Assembly: GCA_947504705.1 (NCBI GenBank)
Contig: CANNIA010000001.1
Coordinates: 124,001-188,000, forward strand
Source of the DNA: Paracoccaceae bacterium
GTDB taxonomy: Bacteria > Pseudomonadota > Alphaproteobacteria > Rhodobacterales > Rhodobacteraceae
Direction: 5' to 3'
Length of the DNA stretch: 64,000 bases
A model generated the notes under the pieces. It was given only the letters and a program-made list of their open reading frames with translations. It did no database searches and was not told where the DNA came from. Shown piece after piece: positions 38,503 to 48,717 of the stretch. A program made the position numbers and the translations under genes. Each line of letters begins with the position of its first letter. Position 1 is the first letter of the stretch.

Positions 38503-38676
38503 ATGTCCAATTTTAACCCTGGCGATCAAGTAATGCTGAAGTCTGGCGGCCCACTTATGACTGTTGAGACCATTGAAGGTGGAATGATTAAGTGTATGTG
38601 GTTTGAAGGCAAATCGCCATCGCAGAAAGTTGTGGCTCATAGTTTTCCAGAAGTAGTTCTTGAACTATACACTTAA
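38503..38676 (+). CDS. DUF2158 (YodC-like) small protein
   Basis: 57 residues from ATG 38503; GGAG 6 nt upstream supports this start over an upstream ATG at 38491. FNPGDQVMLKSGGPLMTVET and GGMIKCMWFEGKSPSQKVVA match DUF2158/YodC, a small SH3-like family of unknown function. Lower GC than its surroundings, suggesting transfer. Confidence 0.8.
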   Translation: MSNFNPGDQVMLKSGGPLMTVETIEGGMIKCMWFEGKSPSQKVVAHSFPEVVLELYT

Positions 38677-38680
38677 AGGC

Positions 38681-39493
38681 CTACATGCCCGTTTGATAGC
38701 CAATCTTTGGTGTTATCTCCGTCATAGCGTAATGAACAAATTGCTGCCCGAGTGCCGTTAATTCGTATCCCTCGTCTCGATCAAATGCTGAAATCATTGT
38801 TCCACCGCTGCTTCCTTTTGGTCGCGGCTCTTTCCTTATGAAATTCCCTCGATAATCCTTCTCTCTGTGCTGGCGAATTATTGACCCCATTGAAAGATCA
38901 CGGATAAGCAATTTGAAGAGATCGGCGTCGGCAGAATCCTCCGGAACCCGAGCGCGCCCCACTTTGTCCCAGATACCGCCGCGAGATATTCCATTGGAAT
39001 TGTACACAGCGGCGATAACTTCAAAGTGGAATGGTGAGTAAGTTCCGAGCCAATCGATAAACAGGCGGACGACATCATCACTTGAAACTGTTGATGCTGC
39101 AGCGTTGGAAAGCAAGTTCCTAAGCAAAACTCGCTTTTCTTCACTTTCCGCCGCAGGCCACTCGCGAAAGCTTTTCTTTACGAGGCTTTGAAATGAATCC
39201 GAAGTTATTCGGTCGGAGATTTTTTCGTCATGAAGATCTAAACGCGCAGTGATTTCGAGTATCGTTTTCTCTTTTTCGTGAATTTCATCGTGAAGCATCT
39301 GAATCCAGCTTCGGAGGAATTCATTTGCCTTTTCTTCTTCTTGCTCGCCCCAGTATCCGGCTGCTGCAGAAATCAATCCCCCCGCGAATGGGACAGCGCC
39401 TCCCAACACATTGAGCGCTGCGCGACCCGCTTTGGCTCGCATTGAAGCGGGCAACTTTTCAGGCAGCTTCTTATCTCCTTCACTCACCCCCAA
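38681..39493 (-). CDS. hypothetical protein of unknown family, low GC
   Basis: 270 residues. It starts with a Gly/Ala-rich hydrophobic stretch ([20 protein letters not shown]) that may insert in a membrane, then a long charged helix ([20 protein letters not shown]), a [20 protein letters not shown] region and a C-terminal [20 protein letters not shown]. The C-terminal half resembles winged-helix ends of DNA-binding or phage-defence proteins, but I recognise no named family. GC is well below the window average. It overlaps the thyX end by 10 nt, on the same strand. Confidence 0.7.
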   Translation of the reverse strand: MGVSEGDKKLPEKLPASMRAKAGRAALNVLGGAVPFAGGLISAAAGYWGEQEEEKANEFLRSWIQMLHDEIHEKEKTILEITARLDLHDEKISDRITSDSFQSLVKKSFREWPAAESEEKRVLLRNLLSNAAASTVSSDDVVRLFIDWLGTYSPFHFEVIAAVYNSNGISRGGIWDKVGRARVPEDSADADLFKLLIRDLSMGSIIRQHREKDYRGNFIRKEPRPKGSSGGTMISAFDRDEGYELTALGQQFVHYAMTEITPKIGYQTGM

Positions 39494-40389
39494 ACCCCCT
39501 CAAACTCCCGCCACTCGCCTTTGCTCATGCCGGAAGTCTCCTGTGTTACCGTCTCACCCGTTAACATTCTCTTAACCACGGCAATCGCCTTGCCCGAGAG
39601 CGTCACGCCGCCCATCCGGTAGTCCTCGAAGGCCGCATAGGCCAGCGGCACCCAGTCCTTCACACAAGCCGCAATCGCCTCGGCGTAGACGCGGATTTCG
39701 TATTGGGCGTGGGGGTCGGCGCGCAGGCGGAGGAAGTGGAAGAGGTTGTGCAGGTCGACCTTCCAGTACCATTGGGTGTAGATGTTGGCGGGCAGGTTCA
39801 TCCGGGCCAGTTCGCGGGCAAGGCCCTGCTGGCCGTCTTGGGACAGCATCGCCTCGTAATGGTCATAGGCGCGGTTGGCGTCGGATTTGAGGAGGTCAAG
39901 GACGCGGGCGGCTTCCTCGCCGGACAGTACTTCCCCCCTGCCCTGGTTGTTCACCACAGATTGTGCCGCAAGCTGTTCGGGGGCCGGGATATAGAATTCG
40001 CGGTCCAGCACTGAATAGCGGGCAGAGTATTCGTTGACGTTGGCGGTGCGGTGGCGGATCCACTGGCGGGCGACGAAGACGGGGAGTTTGACGTGGAGCT
40101 TGACTTCACACATCTCGAACGGGGTGGAGTGCCAGTGGCGCATGAGGTAGCGGATCAGGCCTTCGTCGTTCTGGACGTGTTTGGTTCCGGCCCCATATGA
40201 GACGCGGGCGGCCTGCACGATGGCGGCATCGTCGCCCATGTAGTCGATGACGCGGATGAAGCCGTGGTCAAGGACGGGGTGGGCGCGGTAGAGGTGCGCC
40301 TCCATCCCTTCGGAGACGGCGCGGAGGGTTTGGCGGGGGGTCTGCCTTGCGGCCTCGATTTCGGCCAGTTGTTCGGGGGTGAGCGGCAT
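39484..40389 (-). CDS. thyX: FAD-dependent thymidylate synthase
   Basis: 301 residues. [15 protein letters not shown] matches the RHRx7S ThyX signature; [20 protein letters not shown] and [20 protein letters not shown] are also core ThyX. Makes dTMP from dUMP with methylene-tetrahydrofolate and FAD/NADPH. GGAGG before ATG 40389. Sits among accessory genes. Confidence 0.93.
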   Translation of the reverse strand: MPLTPEQLAEIEAARQTPRQTLRAVSEGMEAHLYRAHPVLDHGFIRVIDYMGDDAAIVQAARVSYGAGTKHVQNDEGLIRYLMRHWHSTPFEMCEVKLHVKLPVFVARQWIRHRTANVNEYSARYSVLDREFYIPAPEQLAAQSVVNNQGRGEVLSGEEAARVLDLLKSDANRAYDHYEAMLSQDGQQGLARELARMNLPANIYTQWYWKVDLHNLFHFLRLRADPHAQYEIRVYAEAIAACVKDWVPLAYAAFEDYRMGGVTLSGKAIAVVKRMLTGETVTQETSGMSKGEWREFEGVWG

Positions 40390-40484
40390 CGCGGCCTCCG
40401 TTAAGATGCGAGTCGGGGACGACTATAGCTTGCGGGCCGGGGCGGGGATACCGCAAGATGTCTGCATGTCACGGGGAGAGAATG

Positions 40485-40913
40485 ATGACGATCAGGTATT
40501 TGCACACGATGGTCCGGGTGAAGGATCTGGATAAGTCGATAGCGTTCTATGCCCTGTTGGGGCTGGTGGAAACGCGGCGCTATGTGAATGACGGGGGCCG
40601 GTTCACGCTGGTCTTCATGGCACCCCCGGGGCAGGAGGATTGCCCGGTGGAGCTGACCTATAACTGGGATGGCGATACGGGCCTGCCGTCGGATGGGCGG
40701 CATTTCGGGCATCTGGCCTATGAGGTGGACGACATCTATGCGCTGTGCGCCCATCTGCAGGCGCATGGGGTGCTGATCAACCGCCCGCCACGGGATGGGC
40801 GGATGGCGTTTGTCCGCTCGCCGGACAACGTGTCGGTGGAATTGCTGCAGAAGGGTGCGGCGAAGGCGGTGGCGGAGCCTTGGGCGAGCATGGCCTCGAC
40901 CGGGCATTGGTAA
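40485..40913 (+). CDS. gloA: lactoylglutathione lyase (glyoxalase I)
   Basis: 142 residues from ATG 40485 (GGGGAG 6-7 nt upstream; ATG 40482 and an upstream 40458 are in frame). RYLHTMVRVKDLDKSIAFYA has the first metal His, VELTYNWD the Glu, HFGHLAYEVDD the second His and VSVELLQK the last Glu. Converts the methylglyoxal-glutathione hemithioacetal to lactoylglutathione. Confidence 0.88.
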   Translation: MTIRYLHTMVRVKDLDKSIAFYALLGLVETRRYVNDGGRFTLVFMAPPGQEDCPVELTYNWDGDTGLPSDGRHFGHLAYEVDDIYALCAHLQAHGVLINRPPRDGRMAFVRSPDNVSVELLQKGAAKAVAEPWASMASTGHW

Positions 40914-40928
40914 AAGCACCTTCGGCGA

Positions 40929-40952
40929 GAGTATTTGCGCCAAGAGGAATGG
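40929..40952 (+). repeat. recurrent GAGTATTT/AAGAGGAA element, copy 3
   Basis: GAGTATTTGCGCC then AAGAGGAATGG, 15 nt after the gloA stop and up against the convergent ribD end. Nearly identical to the 11268-11292 copy, which is on the other strand. Confidence 0.65.
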
Positions 40953-42050
40953 TCAGAGGGACCAGAGGCTGAAGTGATCGCGGCCTAGCGTCTGAGCCTC
41001 GCGTAGGGTCGGCCTTGGGGCATCGGCGAGGGCGGCGAGGTGTAGGGTGCCAAGGGTCGGATGGCCTTCGGACCCGATAAGTTTGCCGCCTGAAAACATC
41101 ACCAGTTCGTCCACAAGCCCCGCCTTGATCAGCGCCGCTGCGAGGGTACTGCCACCTTCGCTGAAGATGCGGGTGAGGCCTTTCTGCGCCAGCGCCTGCA
41201 GGGCGGCGGTCAGGTCGAGGTGGCCTGCGATTTCGGGGGTCTCGATCAGGGTGGCTTCGGTAGCTTCCCATGCGCTGCGCGCTGCTGCGGGCGCTGAGGG
41301 GCTGTGGAGGAGCCAGACGGGGTGGTCTTTTGCGGTGCGGCCGAGGCGGCTTTCGGAGGAGTGTTTGAGGAGGCGGTCTAGGACGACGCGCACCGGTTGC
41401 CTCACTGCCCCCATGTCACGCACCGTCAGGTCGGGGTCATCGGCCAAGGCCGTGCCAGAGCCGACCATGACGGCGTCGTGGCTTAGGCGGAGAGCGTGGA
41501 CTTTGCGGCGGGCTTCGGGGCCGGTGATCCAGCGGCTTTCGCCAGTTGCGGTGGCGGTGCGGCCGTCGAGACTGGCTGCGAGTTTCAGGGTGACGAAGGG
41601 GAGGCCTTGGGTCACGCGTTTCAAGAAACCGGCGTTGAGAGTGGTGGCCTCAGGGGTCAGGACACCTTCGGTCACCTCGATCCTGGCAGCGCGGAGCATC
41701 TGGTGGCCTTTACCCGAGACGCGGGGGTCGGGGTCGGTCAGGGCAGTCACGACGCGGGCAACTTTGCCTGCAATCAGCGCTTCGGCGCAGGGTGGGGTTT
41801 TGCCATGGTGGGCGCAGGGTTCAAGGGTGACATAGGCTGTCGCGCCGAGGGCGGCATCCCCGGCCTGTTCCAGCGCGCGCGCTTCGGCATGGGGGCGGCC
41901 CCCCGGTTGGGTCCAGCCGCGACCGACGATCAGGCCATTGCGGACCAGAACGCAGCCCACAGCCGGGTTGGGCCAGCAATTGCCCAAGCCCCGCGCGGCA
42001 AGGCGCAGGGCATGGGCCATGTGTTGGGCATCTTCGGGACGCGTCGTCAC
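40953..42050 (-). CDS. ribD: riboflavin biosynthesis deaminase/reductase RibD
   Basis: 365 residues; GTG start overlaps the nrdR stop (GTGA). N-terminal deaminase: [30 protein letters not shown] (zinc Cys/His). C-terminal reductase: [27 protein letters not shown] and [15 protein letters not shown]. Performs two steps from the GTP-derived pyrimidine to the ribitylamino intermediate. Common nrdR-ribD operon. Confidence 0.93.
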   Translation of the reverse strand: MTTRPEDAQHMAHALRLAARGLGNCWPNPAVGCVLVRNGLIVGRGWTQPGGRPHAEARALEQAGDAALGATAYVTLEPCAHHGKTPPCAEALIAGKVARVVTALTDPDPRVSGKGHQMLRAARIEVTEGVLTPEATTLNAGFLKRVTQGLPFVTLKLAASLDGRTATATGESRWITGPEARRKVHALRLSHDAVMVGSGTALADDPDLTVRDMGAVRQPVRVVLDRLLKHSSESRLGRTAKDHPVWLLHSPSAPAAARSAWEATEATLIETPEIAGHLDLTAALQALAQKGLTRIFSEGGSTLAAALIKAGLVDELVMFSGGKLIGSEGHPTLGTLHLAALADAPRPTLREAQTLGRDHFSLWSL

Positions 42051-42514
42051 TCGTCGCCAGTGGCGCCGGGCCGAAGCTCGGAGACGAAGCCGTCGAAGTC
42101 ATCCGCCGTCTGGAAGTTCTTGTAAACGCTGGCAAAGCGCACATACGCGACGGTGTCGATCCGGGCCAGGCTTTCCATCACGATCTCGCCGATGATCTTG
42201 GACGAAATGTCGGTATCGCCCAAGGACTCCAGCCGCCGAACGATGCCAGAGATCATCTGGTCGATGCGTTCCGGGTCGATGGGCCGCTTTTGCATCGCAA
42301 TGCGGATCGAGCGTTCCAGTTTCGTGCGGTCGAAATCCTCACGCTTGCCGGAAGATTTGATGACGACAAGATCGCGCAGCTGGACACGTTCGTAAGTTGT
42401 GAAGCGGCCGCCACAGGCCGGACAGAACCGGCGTCGACGGATCGAGACGTGATCCTCCGCTGGCCGCGAATCCTTCACTTGCGTGTCGATGTTGCCACAG
42501 AATGGGCAGCGCAT
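42047..42514 (-). CDS. nrdR: transcriptional repressor NrdR
   Basis: 155 residues. Zinc ribbon MRCPFCGN...[16 protein letters not shown] and an ATP-cone ([20 protein letters not shown]) as expected. Represses ribonucleotide reductase genes by sensing (d)ATP. ATG start 42514; translationally coupled to ribD. Confidence 0.94.
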   Translation of the reverse strand: MRCPFCGNIDTQVKDSRPAEDHVSIRRRRFCPACGGRFTTYERVQLRDLVVIKSSGKREDFDRTKLERSIRIAMQKRPIDPERIDQMISGIVRRLESLGDTDISSKIIGEIVMESLARIDTVAYVRFASVYKNFQTADDFDGFVSELRPGATGDE

Positions 42515-42711
42515 CGGCCCCCTCCTTGCTGTTATGGTTGGTCTGCCTCAAGGCTCGGGTGTTCCCCCGGGTCCGTGCCGCCAAGTATAGGGGCAGGTCG
42601 ATGATTTGGGGAAGCGCTATATTCGCGCCACCGCATATAGGTGGGGATGTGTTGCAAAGGGGACTCAGTTTTGGCCCGGTTGGGGCGGGTCAGCCCCCGA
42701 TCACCCGCCGA

Positions 42712-43200
42712 TCACCCGTTGTCGCAGGTGGTTTTCCAGCTTTGGCTGCCGAACTCCCAGCAAAGCCCGACGGATTCCTTCAGGTCCCAGATCCCGTCAA
42801 GCGATTGCAAGGGCGTGCCTTGGTCGCATTCCAACTCTGCCACCGTCTCTTCCCCCTGCAGCACCCGGACCCCGCCGTGCCGACCTTCGGTGGACTCGGG
42901 GTCGCGTTCGACAGAGGTCCAGACCTCATAGGCGTAGTCGTCGTTCACGAAGACCACGGTTTCCCAGATCGCCGAACCCACGCCCGGCCATGGGGTGAAG
43001 TTCACCGTCAGAAGGGGTTCGGTGATCGTCAGGTCCGGTGTGCCCTTGGGTCCGAAGGCATAGGTCAGGTCGTCGCCGATGTGGCAAAGTTCCAGCGCCT
43101 TTGCGCCGATCTGGCAGGTGAAGACCTCCTCTCCGCCCGTGCAATCGGCAGCGGCGGGAAGGGGGAGGAGGGTCAGGAGAAGGACGGGGGCGATGCGCAT
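42712..43200 (-). CDS. secreted hypothetical protein
   Basis: 162 residues from ATG 43200 (upstream in-frame ATG at 43248 is less likely). Signal peptide MRIAPVLLLTLLPLPAAADC with a cleavage near 18-19; the Cys that follows is not in a canonical lipobox (AAADC). The mature part has six or more Cys (CTGGEEVFTC, ELCHIG, ELECDQG, SVGLCWEFGS, TTCDNG) so disulfides are likely. Family unknown. Confidence 0.7.
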   Translation of the reverse strand: MRIAPVLLLTLLPLPAAADCTGGEEVFTCQIGAKALELCHIGDDLTYAFGPKGTPDLTITEPLLTVNFTPWPGVGSAIWETVVFVNDDYAYEVWTSVERDPESTEGRHGGVRVLQGEETVAELECDQGTPLQSLDGIWDLKESVGLCWEFGSQSWKTTCDNG

Positions 43201-43326
43201 GGCGGCTCTTGTGTTTCTTGGGGAGTGTGCGTCGCGGATTTCGGCCATGCAAGGGGTGAGGGCCGGGTTTCGTGCCCGGTCCTTGGGAAGGGAGCCGGGC
43301 TGAAGACCGACCTGCGGGCCGTTGTC

Positions 43327-43626
43327 TTAGCCCAGATGCAGCGCGACCTCGCCGACCCAGGGTTCGGTGACACCCCTGCCGCCGCCAAGGTCCTCAAGGA
43401 TCGGGCGGATCTTGTCGAGGTTGGCAATCATCGCCGGACGGGCGGCGGCCATGGCCTCCATGCTGTCCCATTCGCCGACGACGATAAAGCTGCGCTCGCC
43501 CGACTTGACCAGCCAGAAATTGCGCATCCCCGGCATCGCTGCGGCCCGCATCGCCTCATGCGCCGCCAGATAGGCAGCCTCCTGCCCCGGCTTCACGCGC
43601 ATATGCACGACATTCATCACGGTCAT
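43327..43626 (-). CDS. ABM-domain (antibiotic biosynthesis monooxygenase-like) protein
   Basis: 99 residues from ATG 43626 (GAGAGGGAA upstream). NVVHMRVKPGQEAAYLAAHE and SGERSFIVVGEWDSMEAMAA are the dimeric ferredoxin-like ABM fold. Could be a heme- or quinone-related monooxygenase; substrate unknown. Confidence 0.8.
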   Translation of the reverse strand: MTVMNVVHMRVKPGQEAAYLAAHEAMRAAAMPGMRNFWLVKSGERSFIVVGEWDSMEAMAAARPAMIANLDKIRPILEDLGGGRGVTEPWVGEVALHLG

Positions 43627-43755
43627 GGTGGTTCCCTCTCCACGGTGTTGAGGGGGGAAGGGTAGCACGGATTAGAGTGAGTCGGGTGTTTGGCATTAGG
43701 GGCCGGTTAACTTTGATCGGCGAGGCTTCGCGGGGCAGGTCAACGCGGGGCAACC

Positions 43756-43977
43756 ATGCCGGTGGTGAAAATCAGGATCGTGTTGCGGATGCTGGCCGAT
43801 GATGGCTGGGTTCTGGTGGCCACGCGCGGCAGCCACCGTCAGTTCGAGCATCCGGTCAAGACGGGCCGCGTGACGGTGGCGGGCAAGGACAGCGACGACT
43901 TGGCACCGGGGACATTTGGGCTCTATCTTGAAGCAAGCCAAGCTGAAGGGGCACTAGGATGCGCTATGCGGTCGTGA
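43756..43977 (+). CDS. hicA: HicA toxin-like protein with C-terminal frameshift
   Basis: 73 residues as read. RMLADDGWVLVATRGSHRQF, RVTVAGKDSDDLAPGT is HicA with the active-site His in GSHRQF. The expected HicA ending, SILKQAKLKGH, is encoded in the +1 frame at 43922-43957, with its TAG just before the hicB ATG. One extra base around 43917-43921 shifts the frame, giving an altered tail that runs into hicB. It may be inactive, or a sequencing/assembly error. Confidence 0.7.
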   Translation: MPVVKIRIVLRMLADDGWVLVATRGSHRQFEHPVKTGRVTVAGKDSDDLAPGTFGLYLEASQAEGALGCAMRS

Positions 43978-44165
43978 TCGAGAAGGCGGGGAAGGGTTTT
44001 TCGGGCTATGTGCCCGACTTGCCGGGCTGCGTGGCGGCAGGGGCGACGGTGGCCAAGGTCAAGGCCGCGCTGGCGGAGGTGATCCCGTTTCATCTGGAGG
44101 GGTTGCGGGCTGGAGGTGAGCCGGTGCCGGGGGCAGAGAGCTTGGTGGAGTGGGTGGAGGTGTAG
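43959..44165 (+). CDS. hicB: HicB-family antitoxin
   Basis: 68 residues. MRYAVVIEKAGKGFSGYVPD, LPGCVAAGATVAKVKAALAE is the degenerate RNase-H-like HicB fold. It lacks an obvious DNA-binding domain. ATG lies 1 nt after the expected hicA stop; AAGGGG lies upstream. Confidence 0.8.
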   Translation: MRYAVVIEKAGKGFSGYVPDLPGCVAAGATVAKVKAALAEVIPFHLEGLRAGGEPVPGAESLVEWVEV

Positions 44166-44174
44166 GGGCGAGCC

Positions 44175-44210
44175 AACCCACCATTGCCGTGACGGTGGGT
44201 TACACCCACC
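44175..44210. repeat. GGTGGGTT hairpins between convergent genes
   Basis: AACCCACC (44175-44182) pairs with GGTGGGTT (44194-44201), and GGTGGGT (44194-44200) can pair with ACCCACC (44204-44210). A type of repeat frequent in Rhodobacterales genomes; may act as a terminator. Confidence 0.5.
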
Positions 44211-44220
44211 CAACGGCTTG

Positions 44221-44625
44221 CTAACCCCTGAACAATCGCAGGATCTTTGAGATCAAGTACCCATTGGCGAACAACCAAAGGAGAAATGGAATCAGAAGCA
44301 TGAACAAAGACATGACTAGAATAAATGCGCCCAAGTCTGCGAGTGAACCGAAAGGAAAATTGTTGCACATCGCGATCTTGCTTCGCATCCCGGCGTCAAA
44401 GCCGGTTCGACAACCGATGGCGAAAAATACGGGCGTCGTGCTTGCAAAGATGGTTACTATTCCCTCAAACGTGACGAACCACCGTCTGCTAAAAACACTA
44501 GGCCATTCTGCTCCCGGTACTTTTTTCTCAAGAAACAATCGGTCTATCAGCACCGCTACACAGAGAATGGTACCGGTGATCAGACCATAAGCACCGATCC
44601 AATCAAGCAATTCGGCCATCATCAC
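44221..44625 (-). CDS. hypothetical membrane protein, low GC
   Basis: 134 residues with about three to four hydrophobic segments ([60 protein letters not shown]) and a basic end KILRLFRG. No family recognised. GC is lower than in neighbours. It overlaps the start of the rpoD end region by 4 nt (44622-44625). Confidence 0.6.
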   Translation of the reverse strand: MMMAELLDWIGAYGLITGTILCVAVLIDRLFLEKKVPGAEWPSVFSRRWFVTFEGIVTIFASTTPVFFAIGCRTGFDAGMRSKIAMCNNFPFGSLADLGAFILVMSLFMLLIPFLLWLFANGYLISKILRLFRG

Positions 44626-46613
44626 TGATCCAAGAAACTCCTCAACTTCCTTGACCGGCTCGGATGCTTCAGCTTCCGCAGCGCCTTCGCCTCGATCTGG
44701 CGGATGCGTTCGCGGGTGACGCTGAACTGCTGGCCGACCTCCTCCAGCGTGTGGTCGGTGTTCATGCCGATGCCAAAGCGCATGCGCAGGACGCGTTCTT
44801 CGCGCGGCGTCAGGCTTGCCAGAACCCGCGTCGTGGTTTCCTTCAGATTTTCCTGAATGGCGGATTCCAGTGGCAGGATCGCGTTCTTGTCTTCGATGAA
44901 GTCGCCAAGCTGGCTGTCTTCCTCATCCCCAATCGGGGTTTCCAAGGAAATCGGTTCCTTGGCGATCTTCATCACCTTGCGGACCTTTTCCAGCGGCATC
45001 TGCAGCTTTTCGGCCAGTTCCTCGGGCGTCGGTTCGCGGCCGATTTCGTGCAGCATCTGGCGGCCGGTGCGGACCAGTTTGTTGATCGTCTCGATCATAT
45101 GCACCGGAATCCGGATCGTGCGGGCCTGATCGGCGATGGAGCGGGTGATCGCCTGACGGATCCACCAGGTCGCGTAGGTGGAGAATTTATAGCCGCGACG
45201 GTATTCGAACTTGTCGACGGCCTTCATCAGGCCGATGTTGCCTTCCTGAATAAGATCAAGAAATTGCAGGCCACGGTTGGTGTATTTCTTGGCAATCGAG
45301 ATCACCAGACGCAGGTTCGCTTCGACCATTTCCTTCTTGGCCTGGCGCGCCTCTTTCTCGCCCTTCTGGACCTGGTTCACGATCCGGCGGAATTCGCTGA
45401 TGTCGACGCCGACGTATTGGCCGACCTGCGCCATTTCGGTGCGCAGCTCTTCAACCTTTTCGCGGCTGCGTTCGATCAGCGCCTGCCAGCCACGGCCGGG
45501 TTTCAGGCCCATGCGCTCCAGCCAGGTCGGGTCAAGTTCGTAGCCCTGGTATTCCTGGATGAATTCCTGACGGTTGATCCGGGCGGCATCGGCCAGTTTC
45601 ACCATGCCGGAATTGATCGCCATGATGCGCTTGTTGATGCCGTAAAGCTGGTCGATCAGCGCTTCGATACGGGAGTTGTTGAGGTGAAGTTCGTTGACTA
45701 GAAGCACGATTTCTGACCGCAGCTTCTGATAGGCAGCCTCATCCGTGGTCGAGAACTGCTGGGTGGAGGACAGCGTCGCGTCCATCCGCAACTGCTGCAT
45801 TCCGGCCAGCTTGTCGTAATCGCGCGCGATCAGGTCGAGGGTTTCCAGAACGCCCGGCTTCAGTGCGGCTTCCATCGCGGCCAGCGACATGTTCGAGGCT
45901 TCGTCATCCTCGTCATCGTCGGTCTCGCGCTGGATCGGGTTGCCGTCGGCGTCAAGCTCGGGCTCGGCACCACCGGCATGGCGTGGGGCGGCATCGACGC
46001 CCACCTCGTCCAGCGGCGCGCCCTCAAGGTCTTCTTCGCCATCAAGGCTGCGGCCAAAGGTGGCCTCAAGGTCGATGACGTCGCGCAGCAGGATGTCTTC
46101 GGACAGAAGTTCGTCGCGCCAGATGATGATGGCCTGGAACGTGAGCGGGCTTTCGCACAGCCCGGCAATCATCGTGTTGCGGCCAGCCTCGATCCGCTTG
46201 GCGATGGCAATCTCGCCCTCGCGGGACAAAAGTTCGACCGACCCCATTTCGCGCAGGTACATGCGGACCGGGTCATCGGTGCGGTCAAGCGCTTCGGTCG
46301 AGGTGCCCGCAACCGCAACTTCGCGGCTGGTCGAGGTTTCGACCAGCTCGCCGCCGACGGGGGCCTCGCCTTCTTCGACTTCCTCATCCTCGATGACGTT
46401 GATGCCCATCTCGGAGAGCATCGACATCACGTCTTCGATCTGCTCCGAGGCGACCTGTTCCGGCGGCAAAACCGTGTTCAGCTGGTCATAGGTGATGTAG
46501 CCGCGCTCTTTGGCGTCGGCGATCATCTTCTTGACCGCAGCCTGGCTCATGTCCAGCGAGACATCAGCTTCTTCGGCCTCTGGCTTGTCGTCGTCGGTGT
46601 CCTTGGCGGCCAT
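44622..46613 (-). CDS. rpoD: RNA polymerase primary sigma factor RpoD (sigma-70)
   Basis: 663 residues. An N-terminal acidic region 1.1, a long non-conserved insert, then region 2 ([60 protein letters not shown]), region 3 and region 4 ([40 protein letters not shown]) are complete. Housekeeping sigma factor. Follows dnaG, the classic macromolecular-synthesis order. Confidence 0.96.
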   Translation of the reverse strand: MAAKDTDDDKPEAEEADVSLDMSQAAVKKMIADAKERGYITYDQLNTVLPPEQVASEQIEDVMSMLSEMGINVIEDEEVEEGEAPVGGELVETSTSREVAVAGTSTEALDRTDDPVRMYLREMGSVELLSREGEIAIAKRIEAGRNTMIAGLCESPLTFQAIIIWRDELLSEDILLRDVIDLEATFGRSLDGEEDLEGAPLDEVGVDAAPRHAGGAEPELDADGNPIQRETDDDEDDEASNMSLAAMEAALKPGVLETLDLIARDYDKLAGMQQLRMDATLSSTQQFSTTDEAAYQKLRSEIVLLVNELHLNNSRIEALIDQLYGINKRIMAINSGMVKLADAARINRQEFIQEYQGYELDPTWLERMGLKPGRGWQALIERSREKVEELRTEMAQVGQYVGVDISEFRRIVNQVQKGEKEARQAKKEMVEANLRLVISIAKKYTNRGLQFLDLIQEGNIGLMKAVDKFEYRRGYKFSTYATWWIRQAITRSIADQARTIRIPVHMIETINKLVRTGRQMLHEIGREPTPEELAEKLQMPLEKVRKVMKIAKEPISLETPIGDEEDSQLGDFIEDKNAILPLESAIQENLKETTTRVLASLTPREERVLRMRFGIGMNTDHTLEEVGQQFSVTRERIRQIEAKALRKLKHPSRSRKLRSFLDQ

Positions 46614-46685
46614 GTGGTCTCCTAAAGGCGAATCGGGTGCGGTTTGCGAATCAATAGCGCGAATCAGGGCGGGATACAGGCCGAA

Positions 46686-48620
46686 TCAGCGAGTTTTCTT
46701 GACCCAGACCTGGCTATCGATCAGCGATTGCAGATGTCTTGACAGGGCGGCCCGATCTTCGCCCAGATCGGCGCTGTCGGTTGGGCCGGTTTTTTCCGAC
46801 CGGTGTCGGGCTTCGGCGGCCTGGGTCAGGCGCCAGGTGAGGCCTTCGTCGGGCAATCCATCCATATCCTCCATCGCATCTTCGATCTCACGCCGTGCGC
46901 CCCGGCGGGCCTCAAGCTTGGCGAGCTCCTCAGCCAAGCAGAGGGCGGCGAGGTCATCGTCGGCAATATTGCGGACCGGGGGGGCAATGGCGACATGGGG
47001 GCGCGTCATCAGCGCGTCAAGGGCATGGGGTGCCGACACTTGGATCTTGGCATGAAGGTCGGGCAGGTCGGCCCCGGCAAGGATCATCTGGCGCAGCGTG
47101 TCATGGTCGTCGCCGGTCAGGTCCAGCCGTTCCAGCGCGGAGGAGAAGCGGTGGATCAGGGCGGGGTGCAGGATCAGCGTGGCAAGGATGACCGCCTCGC
47201 GCAGCGTTTCTTCGACCGGGCCTTGGCCTTGGGCTAGAAGGGACGATCGCGTGCTGGCCAGTGCGCCGCCGGGGGGGGCGAATTTGCGGCCGGGGCGGAA
47301 GGGGCCGGGCTGGAAGGGGCGGTAAGCTTGGGCATTGGTGCAGAACAACTCGGCCCGGAGGCGTTTGATCGCGTCGGCATAGTGGTTGCGGATCGAGGGG
47401 TCCGCGATCCGGGCCAGGTGGCCGCGTAAGATTTTGTCCAGCGCTGCGCGGCGTTCCGGGCTGTCGATGCTGCGGCCTTCGGTTTCGCGCTGCCAAAGGA
47501 GGTGAACCATGGGTTTGGCTTGGTCGAGGACCGCCTGCATCGCGGGGGCACCTTGCGCCTTGATCAGGTCATCGGGGTCCATGCCGCCGGGCAGGATGGC
47601 AAAGCGCAGGCCCTTGCCGGCCTCCAGCATCGGCAGCGACAGGTCGATCACCCGTTGCGCGGCCCGGATACCGGCGGTGTCACCGTCCAGCGCGATGATC
47701 GGTTCATCACTGATGCGCCAGATCAGGCGAAGCTGGTCTTCGGTGACAGCCGTGCCAAGGGGGGCGACGGCAGCGGTGAAACCGGCCTCAGAGAGGGCTA
47801 TCACGTCCATATAGCCTTCGGCGACAATCAGGGGCTTGCCCTTGCCGGCAGCATCCCGCGCGGGGGATTGGTTGAAGAGGTTGCGGCCTTTGTCGAAAAG
47901 CTCGGTCTCGGGGCCGTTCAGGTATTTGGCGCGGGCATTGGGGTCGAGGCTGCGGCCGCCGAGAGAGATCAGCCGGCCTCGCCCATCACGGATTGGAAAG
48001 ATGATGCGGGCGTGGAAGCGGTCGTACATGCGTCCGCTGTCGGACTTGGCCACGACGCCAGAGGCGGTCATGAGGTCGGGGGCGATGCCCTTGGCTTGCA
48101 GGTGGTCAACAATGGCCTGCGCGTTGTCAGGCGACCAGCCGATATCCCAGCGGTCCCAGGCCTGTTCGTTGAGGCGGCGTTTCTGGGACAGATACTTGCG
48201 TGCCTCGGCCCCTGCCCCGGTCTTGAGTTGCAGGCGGTAGAATTTCACCGCCTCGTCCATCACTTGCGCCAAAAGCGTCCGGCGGTCGGCCTGTTCGGCG
48301 GCGCGCGGGTCGCGGGCGGGCATGGTCATCCCGGCTTCGCGGGCCAGCGATTCGACGGCCTCGATGAAGCTGAGGTTCTCGGCTTCCTTCACGAAGGTGA
48401 CGGCGTCGCCCTTCGCGTGGCAGCCGAAGCAATAGTAAAACCCCTTGCGATCATCGACGTGGAAGCTGGCGGATTTCTCTTGATGGAACGGGCACGGCGC
48501 CCAAAAATCGCCCTTGGCCATGTTCGATTTGCGCATGTCCCAGGTGACCTTCTTCCCCACGATGGAAGAAAGCGTGACGCGGGTGCGCAGTTCGTCGAGG
48601 AATCCGTTCGGCAGCGACAT
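46686..48620 (-). CDS. dnaG: DNA primase
   Basis: 644 residues. N-terminal CHC2 zinc finger (CPFHQEKSASFHVDDRKGFY then YCFGCHAKGDA), TOPRIM domain (LIVAEGYMDVIALSEAG, IALDGDTAGIRAAQR) and a C-terminal helicase-binding region. Makes RNA primers. 72 bp upstream of rpoD. Confidence 0.95.
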   Translation of the reverse strand: MSLPNGFLDELRTRVTLSSIVGKKVTWDMRKSNMAKGDFWAPCPFHQEKSASFHVDDRKGFYYCFGCHAKGDAVTFVKEAENLSFIEAVESLAREAGMTMPARDPRAAEQADRRTLLAQVMDEAVKFYRLQLKTGAGAEARKYLSQKRRLNEQAWDRWDIGWSPDNAQAIVDHLQAKGIAPDLMTASGVVAKSDSGRMYDRFHARIIFPIRDGRGRLISLGGRSLDPNARAKYLNGPETELFDKGRNLFNQSPARDAAGKGKPLIVAEGYMDVIALSEAGFTAAVAPLGTAVTEDQLRLIWRISDEPIIALDGDTAGIRAAQRVIDLSLPMLEAGKGLRFAILPGGMDPDDLIKAQGAPAMQAVLDQAKPMVHLLWQRETEGRSIDSPERRAALDKILRGHLARIADPSIRNHYADAIKRLRAELFCTNAQAYRPFQPGPFRPGRKFAPPGGALASTRSSLLAQGQGPVEETLREAVILATLILHPALIHRFSSALERLDLTGDDHDTLRQMILAGADLPDLHAKIQVSAPHALDALMTRPHVAIAPPVRNIADDDLAALCLAEELAKLEARRGARREIEDAMEDMDGLPDEGLTWRLTQAAEARHRSEKTGPTDSADLGEDRAALSRHLQSLIDSQVWVKKTR

Positions 48621-48658
48621 GCGCCCGTTATAGCAGACCGCGCGTCCGTTGCAGCCCC

Positions 48659-48712
48659 CCGGGGGCGCTTCGCCCCCCGGACCCCCAGAGGATATTTTGA
48701 AACAGAAGAATG
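48659..48712 (+). repeat. GC hairpin plus GAGGATATTTT element, copy 4
   Basis: GGGGGCG-CTT-CGCCCCC stem (48661-48667 with 48671-48677) followed by GGACCCCC and GAGGATATTTTGAAACAG then AAGAATG. It sits between dnaG and the oxidoreductase gene, but in the orientation opposite to both. A loose relative of the copies at 11268 and 40929. Confidence 0.5.
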
Positions 48713-48717
48713 CGAGG

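Noticed and set aside
38320-38676. Longer version of the DUF2158 gene starting at 38320
   Set aside because: The upstream part is tryptophan/glycine-rich and runs through repeat DNA; GGAG before ATG 38503 and the family N-terminus define the short gene.
42611-42644. Possible NrdR boxes upstream of nrdR (GCGCTATATTCGCGC and CCACCGCATATAGGTGG)
   Set aside because: Centres lie about 15 bp apart, not the usual whole number of helical turns, and the sequences fit the box consensus poorly; one may just be a -10 region.
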